Below, piece after piece: positions 55,051 through 64,000 of a stretch of 64,000 bases of DNA. The DNA is from Dermanyssus gallinae. Taxonomy: Eukaryota > Arthropoda > Arachnida > Mesostigmata > Dermanyssidae. A program made the position numbers and the translations under genes. The stretch lies in the NCBI GenBank assembly GCA_003439945.1, contig QVRM01005958.1, positions 30,880 to 94,879 of the forward strand. Direction: 5' to 3'. A model generated the notes under the pieces. That model was given only the letters and a program-made list of their open reading frames with translations. It was not told where the DNA came from and did not search any database. The stretch's first letter is position 1. Each line of letters begins with the position of its first letter.

Positions 55051-57110
55051 CAAACATTAAAACGTGAACCACTACTATAGGGGGAGGTTGTTGATGGTTA
55101 TTGTTGCTGATAAAGCAAACGAAGACAAGACAAGGGCAAAAAGAGAAAGAAGAGAAAATAAAAATGAAAGTGACAATGATGGTCATGATGCTGATAAGAG
55201 CTAAGGGAGAAGAGAAAACGGCTGAAAAAGAACCACAAAAAAACCGAAATGAATGAGAAGGCACAACATGGATTCGAAATTGGGGATGAAACGCTATCAC
55301 CGCCACCTCTCTCTACCACGGACCGTTGTTGCTAGAGAGTTTTCCTAGCGACAATGCCGACGCTTGACATTGGCTTGTCTGACCGGTTGATCGAAAACGA
55401 AAGCTCACGCACGGGTGGTATGCTTTGATACGCTATACTGCATATAGATATACACAAGTAGATTAATAATTTGATAGTTAGACAGGCAGATAGAATGATC
55501 AATGGATCGGTAGAGGGTTTTGGTCTGCTTGTATCAAAAACTTAAAATTTAAAGAACATGGCGCGGTCGATATCCGTTGTACGCAATATATGGCTTAGAA
55601 CATTCATCATAAAGGACGTTAGTTACTATGTAAAACTCTACAACACGCTTATCGTACAAAGTCGATTGTACTGTTCTGGTCAATAGGCGCCTAGCTAATT
55701 GTGATATATTGATATTTTAGAGATAGTTGGGCACTCATTCATAAAACTATTTGTAAGTGAACGTTGTAAAACGTGTTTAAATGCAACAGTTTTACTCAAT
55801 GCTGTTTATGTATGACAACCGCGCTGTAAAGCGAATTGTTGCCGCTGGCGAAGAAGATCGATTTGGCGAGTAGTTCGTCAAAATAGACCTATTATTTTCA
55901 TACAAATAAAGTTACATTGACTTGAAAGCAATTTGAATGATACACGGGCATTTACAAGACTATTTGTTGGGTTGTAACGCGGAATCGCGGGGTGATTGAT
56001 TTAATTGTTGCAAAAAGATTAGTGTGGTAGCGTCCTCCTGAACCGTGATAGCGGGAAAGTGGAGCGTAGAGTAAACTCCAGCCCTCAAAGACATAGCGCT
56101 ATTTTCGACTAGAACTTTTCAGTTGATTCTTTCGCAAACAACGGCAAATCCCATAAAGAGCGCTCAAAGATGGTAATGGATGGGGAAAATGTAGCCCGCG
56201 TGAAGTCTGCGGTTGACGAAAACTTAAACATAACATATGCGCGTCGCTAAAGGAGACTTAGAGTTTATATTCCATATTCCTCCATAAGATCATTGACAGC
56301 TACCCCGGACTCATGAAAAGATCCAATCAATACGATTTGCCACAGGACAAAAATGATTCTATTCATGCGAATTATGTATATTTGAAGCCGTGAGATGGAG
56401 CTGGAAAAGAGTTCAATTCAAATGCACCTTTATTTTGTCAAGGAGGGGGGCATTTTACAATACTTACATTTTACAAACCGTTACCTTAAATTCATACAAC
56501 AGTGAAAATACTTGTGTGCCAACAAAACGCAAAACAGAATGCGAAAAACGCTACTTGAAAGTGTGTTTCAATGCATGAATACACCGCCTCAGGAAATAAG
56601 CTAGTGAACATTACGTCAAAATCTAAATAATGATTAAATGTTCAGTAAAAAATGTATCTGTACTCTATCAGAGAGATTGCAAAGACTTACCTACGTCCTT
56701 CGTCTGTACGACTAATCTCTTTCTCTTGGTGGTCGTAACAGCACGCGGGACGAGAACGGCAACAACAGCAGCATCTAATCGCAACAACAGCAGAAACAAC
56801 AACAATGGCTGCAACATCAACAACAACAACAACAACAACAACAACGATGACCACAGCACTGTTAACAGTGCGATTATTGGTGGTGGTATGGTTACTGTTG
56901 GTGCTGCTGCAAGGAACTCGATGGATAAACAGTCGCGCAAATGGTAACAGTCGCCGCGGTGCGCGTGGCAACCGCGTAATATTTAATCTGCGTCGTTACT
57001 GGGGACGGCCAGTCGTTCCAACGTTAACGGGGAACGCCGTCAATCTGTCAATCGAGACGGCAAAAGCCAGCAGCCATTTCGATATGATCGATTCGAAATA
57101 GATATTTGCC
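55050..57110 (+). repeat. Upstream part of the phosphatase tandem duplication (copy 2)
   Basis: Blocks related to 33600-35470: purine-rich AGAAGAG-type text (55110-55270), a GGTATGCTTTGATA segment (about 55415), a CAA tract (56760-56850) followed by CAGCACTGTTAACAGTGCGA, and a block ending TCGATTCGAAATAG (57085-57101). Intervening segments have diverged or contain insertions. Confidence 0.55.
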
Positions 57111-57796
57111 ACTGCGCGAGTGCACAAACGCCTGGCTGGCTGGATGGATGTGGAAAGGGGCTATTCCCAAATAGAGCGTCAAAAGGTCCAGGACCAGTCG
57201 TCGCTGTGGGCCAGCCACAGCAACCGTTGTGCGACCGTTACGCACTGAAGGGTCAGAAGTGCCATAGCCAGCTAATGGCCTCACATCGGTTGATCGTTCT
57301 AACCCAGTGTTGAAACAACATCAAGTACTTCTACCACCACCGCCACCACCACCACGGTTACTGTGGATGCCATTACACGGTAATAACACTACTACCACTG
57401 GTCCGACCACACGGCTGGCAAAGCGCGCGCATGCGACCCAAGTAAGCCCCGTTGAAACATGTGCCTGCTTTTCCCAGTGTCTCGTGACCGTCGCGACCAC
57501 CATCATAGACGTCGCATCTGTCGCACTGACTCAACTCTCTTCTCTCGCAGACGCAGTGTGCAGCTTCGTGTGTGGCTGTTGTAAGCGCTTGAGACGCCCT
57601 TTTTGACGTTTCGAACGTAAACAGAGGCGAGAGTCCGAGGTATGCTCCGAGCTAAGGCCGAGCACAATGGTCTAACGTTGGCTGCCCCTTCCACAACCCG
57701 CTTTAAGTCGTGGAAGAGAATATTTTGGCGCCACCTCGACGCTCTTAACCCAATACGGCTTGAGGCCGGCTTGACGACCTCCATCCAGTCCGGTGA

Positions 57797-58331
57797 GCAA
57801 GGACGTCGGTGACAGCCGCTGGTCGCCTGGCACATCCTGAAAGATGTGGTCGTGGAAACATTACGGCAGGACACTGGACCATCAACGCGGTGGTATCGCT
57901 CGTGTCTTTCATTTTGGTTGTCGGGCAGGTCGTGGCCGTCTCAGCGGACGACGACGACGACGACGGTAACCTGGAGCAACCTATACACGTCCACCTGTCT
58001 CTGGCCTCCGACCCATCGAAGATGGTCGTCACGTGGACGACATTTAACAAGACAAGTTCGCCACAGCTTGCGCGATTCGGCGTCGCCCAGAAGAAAGGAG
58101 TCACTCCGAAATTAGACCGGAAGGTCCGTGCCCAGACAACGCGCTTCGTCGATGGTGGACCACTGCGCCGCACAATGTACATTCACCGAGCGGTTCTGTT
58201 CAACCTCAGCCCGGGCACTCCGTACAACTACAGTGTCGGTAGCGACCGGGCCTGGAGTAAGGTCTTCTGGTTCACCGCACAGCGGAACGACAGCGACTTC
58301 GCGCCGACGCTGGCTGTTATCGGTGATCTCG
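57797..58331 (+). CDS. ACP7: Phosphatase copy 2, exon 1 (start unresolved)
   Basis: Open from 57797 to donor GTACGT at 58332. It encodes a hydrophobic segment (INAVVSLVSFILVVGQVVAV), a poly-Asp run, the N-terminal domain and GDL plus one base. No in-frame ATG precedes the hydrophobic segment. Confidence 0.75.
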
Positions 58332-59031
58332 GTACGTGCCGCCATATATCTCCTTTCCGGTTCCAGACCCTATTCAAGTCTACATATGCGAATATATATA
58401 TGGTATTGGAACATAGTTTATTAAGGCATAATATTGCGGGCTTACACAAAGGGTATGCTTTGCATTTTGTTTTGCTAAACAATGTAGATTTTCAAATTCT
58501 GAGTAGGGGTTGCTTCAAACTTTTTTTGTAAAGTTCGGTAAAATATTCAGCCATGTCCTTCATGTCGTAACTATATGCTTATGGCTCGTCTTCTGTAATC
58601 ACCCTCTGGAACAACCCAAAATCTTCGGATGACCCTTCTGCCTAAAGGTTCAATTCTGACAATTTCCGACGGGCGTTCATTCGCTAAAATTCAGCATTCT
58701 GGGAACGAACTTTCACTGCTCGTTTTCTGACGCATAAAATATCGCTCAACGCTGTTACAACTGATCCATAAGATATCTACAATTATGCGACGATTTCACG
58801 AACGTTTGTCAATGCTCTCTTCTGGTATTGACGTCAAAGGTCTTTCCGAACGGAGGTCATTTTCGGTCTCTTCAAGTTTGTCGCGAAATGGTAGGTACTG
58901 CACATACACAGTGTCTGAGAACACTTCTTGACCACCATAAGCAGTTCGTAACGCATTCACTAAGTAAGAATACATCGCCAAATATCGTTCTCTTCACTTC
59001 TTTGAACCAAACTCAAACAATAACGCTTTTC

Positions 59032-59095
<64 letters not shown>

Positions 59096-62000
59096 GTGCA
59101 ATTATTGCTTTTCTTATATTGATGATTTTTTTTGTTATTGTAAAGATTGCTAGTCTCAAATCGCTAAGCACGGTTCCGTTTCTTTGTCATGTTTGTCTTT
59201 GGCATGCGAATACAGGCGTAGAAAGTGGCCTGTCAGTGCCACCGCTCATACGGGAGGTGCAGAATCGTACCATCGACGCAGTTCTACACGTGGGTGACTT
59301 TGCCTACAACATGCACGACGGGAACGCTCAAACTGGCGACGCTTTCATGCAGATGATTGAGCCTATCGCCGCCTACGTGCCCTACCAGACCTGCGTGGGC
59401 AATCACGAGAATGCCTACAACTTTTCCAACTACAACAACCGGTTCAGCATGATGAATCTCAATGGCAAAATCAACAATCACTACTACAGGTACCTCCCCA
59501 AATTCCCCGACACGAATCGACGACACGTCACGTTACCGGTGTTGGGGTTGACACACGCCAGACACTGAAACGTCAAACGTTGGCAGGCTGGCGACATAGC
59601 CCGTAACACTACACGGTTCGCACTGCTCGAATTCCTATTGTCACGTGATAAACTGGATAATTATCTTTTTATACTAGATTGTTTGGACAGTTCCGGCGAA
59701 ATTTTAAGGCAAGTTCAGAAATATTGTTCAGATGTAAATTGTGTCACATTAGTCAATCACATTTACAGCACCTGATTCTGTAACAACCCTGACTAACCCA
59801 ATCAATAGCGTTCGCCTCCTTAATGAAAAGTTGCATCCAGAATGCATCGTTTCTGAATTTCAAAAGTGATAAGAGTGGCTGCTGGTTTGCGAATCTCAAA
59901 TTGTTCAGTTTTCACAAATCACAAACTTCTGGTGATTTCTTTAACAAAATTTCAAATAGGGGGGCGGATGCCTAAAGTCTGGCATATCGCCAGGTTTTTC
60001 TTCAGTTCAAGTGTAGGCATGGTAATGACAAACAGGATCCAAATCTCTATCGTGGAATGGCGTCAGAACGCACATTAAAGAAGATTTTCTATAAGTTGGT
60101 TATTCGGCGGGTCGAGCACGTGGCTGAAGAGGCACTTCCGTCGAAGCAATTCGGCTTAAGGAGAGGTCGAGGCACCCGTAATGCAATTCACGTTCTCCAG
60201 TCAAGAATCAAGCGAGCTGTGGCACAACCCAAAGGTCATCTGTGTACAATATTTCTTCACTGCGTCAAGGTCTTTGACAAACCCCCTCGCCATGTGCTGA
60301 TTGAAGTATTTCAACGAGCAGGAGTGGCTGGCTGTCTCCTGAGTGTAATAGCAAGTTTTTTGAGGTTGCTGCTTGCTGACCTCGTCGGTCCGACAGGAGT
60401 ACCAAGAAACCGTGGTGGTGATGTTCGCAGATGATATCCTGGTCGCTCATTGCGACATAAGTGCCATCAAGCGCATTACCTCTATGATAGAGGCGTTCCT
60501 TGTCTCGAATGAACCTGAGATAAACACCAGGAGGACCAAAGCCATGAAATTCGGGCGTGGAGGTCGATTCGCTGCCAGAGACGTTATACGTTACTGCGGC
60601 CAAATATTGGAGTATGTGTTAACACATCTTTCCAGTATCTTGACTTTCGAATTCATTATACAGGAACGACGTTCACAGCGCATATACACGAAATAGTCTC
60701 ATGTAAGGCTGTCCCGTGGCTGCTGAAACAATCCTGCTAAGACTAAAGATGCGGCGTACAGTAACCTACGAGTGTTTTGAAGCTAAAATCGAACAAGCAA
60801 GACTGGTGGGTTGGACGTTTTTAATGCCTTACACCTTTGGTCTGGTCCTGCATGTGACAGTCGTCACGTGTACACCAGGTACATAGTGCATGGTTATTAC
60901 TACCTGGTATGTTCAAAGGCAGCTTTTCACTAGAAGTATGAGTTTTGCACCTGGCGGTTCTGCCTGCAGAGGTATACCGAGTACCATGCAGTTGATTTAC
61001 ATCAGTGGATAAAAAATCGTTGCGCTACTTCTCTCGCCGGAAGCGTGAAGAGGATAAAGCTTTATAAAGCAACCTTTGAATTGTGTATTAGACTTAATTT
61101 GAGTGAAATAAATATATACCAAGCCTGTGTCTGGCTAGCAGCTACGGTGGCAACCTTTACCCTCTCGTGGTGTATATATGTATATATATTGTGCTGAGAA
61201 TGTTTAGTTTTTTAGCTCAAAGTCATTTCCTCTCAGCTAATTATATACTAGTGGCGGCGTGGTCTAGGGGACTAGTGTGCTAGTCATGGTTATCATGTAC
61301 CGGGATGTCGCCGGTTCGATCCCTGTTGTTGATCGATTTTTCTTTGAGCGATGCTCATTGAGATGATAGATGATAAACCATACCGCTTTGAGCCAAGCTT
61401 CCACAAGGGACTGTTGGGGAAACCCTAGATATCTTAACATGTTTGGCCCTCGGTGCATTGAAGATATATGTCAGGTTAAGTTCCAAGCCCGTAGGGAACG
61501 GCGGATGGTCTAGAATTAAAACCAACCTCCTTAAAAATGTTTAACTTCTACCTTATTCTAAACTGAGCACAATAGCTAAAGAGGCAATATTTGGACTATA
61601 TGGTGGATGGGGTAAAAACATGCCATTCAAGATCCAGCAAGCTGTGGCACATCATCATAAGCGTCTCTACAGTGGCACAGTTTGGGACGCTTTTCGGCGA
61701 CAACTTACTTCAACTGTTCGAGTAACAGGCAGTACGTTGCACGGCTAGTCGGTTTGTTGTTCTGCTGACGCTTCTGGTACATGTATACAAACATTGCTTC
61801 TAATCCCACCAGAAACAGTGCATGGGCATAGTATAGGAGCCTGATTTGTCCAGCTAGGTGATAGCCGTTAAACCTCTTCTGTGTCCCATGCGCAGCCTTT
61901 CTACAGTTAAATGGCGTGTCGTAAGGCCTTTTTCTTAATGGGAACTTTGGCAAAATATGCGGTCTACTTTGGGAGTAGCTTGTGTACCAGCATTCTCGGG

Positions 62001-63650
62001 TTTCCTGCAATGAACAGTGCGTTAGCTCCTTTTGATGCGTCTACGAAGCCCTGAGAGGGCAGTGTTTCCTTTACTGTATTTTCCATATTCGTTGGGTGCC
62101 AGAATTTATCGTGCGTCTTGCATCCGAGCATAACCCAGGAGACTCGAGGGCCTTCTGGGTTATGCTCGATGCCGAACGGCCAGATGGGAAGACCCTTACA
62201 GTCATGGAAAACGGAAATGCGCTCGTCTGAGACGTTACCGTGACTGGCTTCTTTGTGCCTACTATAGAGAGTCAGGGTGCGGTCCACACGTGGCATGCTT
62301 CTTATAGGGTGAACAAGCAAAGGAGAGAGACGCTTGGAAGATCAAGTCCATTGACATTGAGAACAATCAGCAGTATTTGAAAGTGATCTGAATTGTGAAC
62401 TGCTAACATGCAGGCCCGTGATTTTTTAGGCGGAGGGAATTAGTGAAAACTTAACGAGCAAATTCAGCAGCCGTGATGGGTTCTACAAGACAACATTCTT
62501 CTATCAATTATTCAATGCCTCTTTAATCTCTGTACTTAATGCCCAAGTGGCCTGCAGCTTCTTCGTAATCTCAGGCTTACTTGTACAAGCGCTCGAGTGG
62601 CTTCTCTAAGTTGTACGGATTGAGCCAAATACTGTTCCCCTGTCTGCTGTTGCTGTTTGAGCAACGCGACCCTGCTCCAGAGCTCCAATTGTGCCATCTA
62701 CCAACCGTTCTTTGTCGGCCCGGATGCGCATACTCATCTTTTTCCTGAGCTCTTCACTGTGTTGGCTAACATTTTGTTGGCAGCTGAGCATACTCTTGCA
62801 GTATTTACATAGAATCTCGGTAAATGCTTTTATTTTCCTCAAGTAGTTGGGCGTCTCGCCTTGCTCCTATAGTGGCGCAGAGAGGTGGTCCACCCCTGGT
62901 TCCAAGCTACCCACGGTTAAACTCTAGCCGGTGTGTAGTAACTTCACGGAACTGCATTTTAGACAACTACTTTTGCCCCTCAGAAGGCCGGAGAAAAGAT
63001 TTATTTCGGATTTTGGTTATGTGGAACTTTCCAGGTTTTCATTTTTTCAAGGTTCAATGGGTGTCAACCGTCTATTGGCCCTTTGTGGAACTTTTTTGGC
63101 ATTACTCAAATTGTTGCATTTTAGAATGCAGTTTTTCAATAACGTATCCTTGTGGAAACATGAAATGGCCAAGCACGGGGCTAAAGTGCATCACCCAAGT
63201 ATGTTATACTATTTCCAATGCGTTACATGTACAGTGCTGGCATCTCCGACCAAACGAAATAGATTCCGATACTCGGGATTTAACTTCGGAGGTCAGGAAA
63301 GTACTGTTCACTAGCTATCTAGTAATATTATCTAAAATAAGCGTGTATTTTGTTGACTTCCAACTTTGTTTCATTGACATTCGGCAGTTTTAATTATGGG
63401 CCGGCGCACATTATCGGTTACTCGACCGAATTCTACTACTTCCTCGAGTATGGCTGGCACCAGATCAAATACCAGTACGAGTGGCTCGAACGGGACCTGA
63501 TCGAAGCAAGCACGCCGGACAATCGCAAAAAGCATCCCTGGATCATCGCGATGGGGCATCGCCCAATGTACTGCTCTAACAGCGACGATGATGAATGCCG
63601 ATTTCGCGAGAACGTCATTCGTAGGGGTATCCCTATCGTTCAGGCTTACG
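57844..63650 (+). CDS. ACP7: Purple acid phosphatase, ACP7 type (copy 2, exons 1-3, runs off the window)
   Basis: Tandem paralogue of the gene at 36149-46090. Exons: 1 (open frame 57797-58331), 2 (59216-59489) and 3 (63388-63650), each ending in a GT donor. Exons 2 and 3 have the same lengths (274, 263) and phases as copy 1. Ligand motifs present: GDLG, GDFAYN, GNHE and MAIGHRP-type (IIAMGHRPMYCSN). Exons 4 and 5 with the last histidines should lie beyond 64000. The second motif reads GDFAYN rather than GDLAYD. An acidic run of six Asp follows the signal-like segment. The ATG homologous to copy 1 (57844) is out of frame with the rest: relative to copy 1 there are 8 bases fewer between it and NAVV. 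The mature frame has no ATG between the TGA at 57794 and the SKM of the N-terminal domain. Either an upstream exon supplies the start, or the copy is damaged or misassembled. Confidence 0.82.
58730..58990 (-). mobile_element. Mariner-family transposase, N-terminal fragment
   Basis: The minus strand reads AYGGQEVFSDTVYVQYLPFR, then ETENDLRSERPLTSIPEESI and weaker IIVDILWISCNSVERYF. This matches the AYG...S...VF.W..RF..G....ED..RSGRPSTS segment of mariner transposases. Located in phosphatase copy 2 intron 1. Confidence 0.65.
59033..59091. repeat. (TA)n microsatellite
   Basis: About 59 bases of TA in phosphatase copy 2 intron 1, roughly 125 bases before exon 2. Confidence 0.95.
59216..59489 (+). 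CDS. ACP7: Phosphatase copy 2, exon 2
   Basis: Acceptor AATACAG ends at 59215, donor GTACCT at 59490. It encodes VPPLIREVQNRTIDAVLHVG, GDFAYN and VGNHENAYNFSNYNNRF. Same size and phase as copy 1 exon 2. Confidence 0.9.
60000..60720 (+). mobile_element. Decayed LINE RT fragment (phosphatase copy 2, intron 2)
   Basis: About 60057-60360 reads EEALPSKQFGLRRGRGTRNA, KGHLCTIFLHCVKVFDK and FQRAGVAGCLLSVIASFL. After a deletion and frame change, about 60415-60600 reads VVVMFADDILVAHCDISAIK, with the catalytic FADD, then EPEINTRRTKAMKF. The segment normally carrying QGDP..SPLLF is missing. Confidence 0.75.
60868..60985 (-). repeat. Interspersed repeat family X, copy 3
   Basis: Same orientation as the copy at 44785-44905: shared GTGCATGGTTATTACTACCT and CTGGTATGTTC, with CTGCCTGCAGAGGTAT at the far end. 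More diverged in the middle. Confidence 0.5.
61251..61548 (+). mobile_element. tRNA-derived SINE family S, near full-length copy
   Basis: Starts GTGGCGGCGTGGTCTAGGGG, B-box CCGGTTCGATCC, body CTCATTGAG and GGGAAACCCTAGATATCTTA, ending CCTCCTTAAAAATGTTTAAC. It is closely similar to 48868-49171. Flanking duplications are not obvious. Confidence 0.88.
61705..62330 (-). pseudogene. Unrecognised coding-like region on the minus strand inside phosphatase copy 2 intron 2
   Basis: Two overlapping minus-strand open frames. One (62320-61964) contains FHDCKGLPIWPFGIEHNP and LGCKTHDKFWHPTNMENT. The second (62010-61705) contains a hydrophobic IRLLYYAHALFLVGLEAMFV segment and ends LEQLK-stop. An acceptor-like TTCATTGCAG at about 62013-62004 precedes ETRECWYTSYSQ in the second frame, so this could be two exons of a nested gene. 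Equally, it could be one frameshifted reading frame of a transposable element. I recognise no family. Confidence 0.3.
62400..63380. other. Rest of phosphatase copy 2 intron 2
   Basis: No firm feature. A minus-strand frame at 62606-62842 has a charged, helix-like composition (QHSEELRKKMSMRIRADKER), as in LINE ORF1 proteins, but this is too weak to call. Confidence 0.3.
63388..63650 (+). CDS. ACP7: Phosphatase copy 2, exon 3
   Basis: Acceptor TCGGCAG ends at 63387, donor GTAAGC at 63651. It encodes FNYGPAHIIGYSTEFYYFLE through WIIAMGHRPMYCSN and GIPIVQAYG. Same size and phase as copy 1 exon 3. The following intron start is also alignable to copy 1. Confidence 0.92.
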
Positions 63651-64000
63651 GTAAGCAGGTCTCGGCTTGTCACAATCGCAAAGTGTCGCCGGCCGGCCCT
63701 TCTCTGTTTTCTTCAAACCAGCCAACAGAAACGAAGCGGCCCTACTGCTAACAATGACAAGAATGACTGTGGTGGCCTCTTACAACTACCACAGTACAAC
63801 TGTGGCTGATGTACATATTTGCCCCCCACTCGCTGATCTGTTATTAAGTCGAAACATTAGCGCCTTGACAACGGTTCAGCAGACCAACATAACTTATCCC
63901 TTTCTTTGAAGTTCAATCAAATGATGTAAGGAGTAACCTCGCGCACACAATCTTGCTATTAGGCGCATGGCCAAATTGACGCACCGTAATGGTGCAACGT
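63651..64000 (+). other. Start of phosphatase copy 2 intron 3
   Basis: Alignable in patches to 43915-44140 of copy 1, such as CACAATCGCAAAG-like and CAACCAACGCAAACA-like text. No exon 4 before the window ends. Confidence 0.6.

Overview
This is a eukaryotic nuclear window, most likely arthropod. Genes are split by introns with GT..AG junctions, the proteins match animal families, and the spaces between exons are full of (TA)n, (CAA/TTG)n and (TTA)n arrays and decayed non-LTR retrotransposons, mariner relatives and tRNA-derived SINEs. The AMPK and LINE sequences read as arthropod. I lean to a chelicerate or mite from the LINE flavour, but that is inference only. Nothing bacterial or viral is evident.

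Layout. (1) 1032-8294, minus strand: a complete seven-exon AMP-activated protein kinase alpha gene, intact except for a one-base deletion in its second coding exon. (2) 8.3-18.6 kb: no recognisable gene. It holds a dense microsatellite field, CAA-rich and TTG-rich tracts in opposite orientation, and many TA arrays. A possible 5' exon of the next gene ends near 16610. (3) 18696-21149, plus strand: a two-exon nucleostemin-family GTPase (GNL3/GNL3L) with the circularly permuted G-motif order. (4) 21.3-35 kb: no host gene recognised. Several LINE ruins, two SINE copies, a foldback element and large TA and TTA arrays. (5) 36149-46090, plus strand: a complete five-exon purple acid phosphatase of the ACP7 type. 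Its first intron (about 5 kb) holds a LINE and a nest of mariner elements. (6) 46.1-56.7 kb: repeat-rich spacer with a SINE bounded by perfect target-site duplications, a 60-base perfect inverted repeat, and LINE fragments in both orientations. (7) 57.8-63.65 kb, plus strand: a second, tandem ACP7-type gene. Exons 1-3 are present and the last two should lie beyond the window. Its homologous start codon is out of frame.

The genes are unrelated in function: an energy-sensing kinase, a nucleolar ribosome-biogenesis GTPase and two secreted or lysosomal metallophosphatases. The main biological signals are the tandem duplication of the phosphatase with its upstream region, followed by divergence of the second copy's N-terminus, and the layered invasion of introns by transposons. 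I did not find a convincing new multi-gene system.
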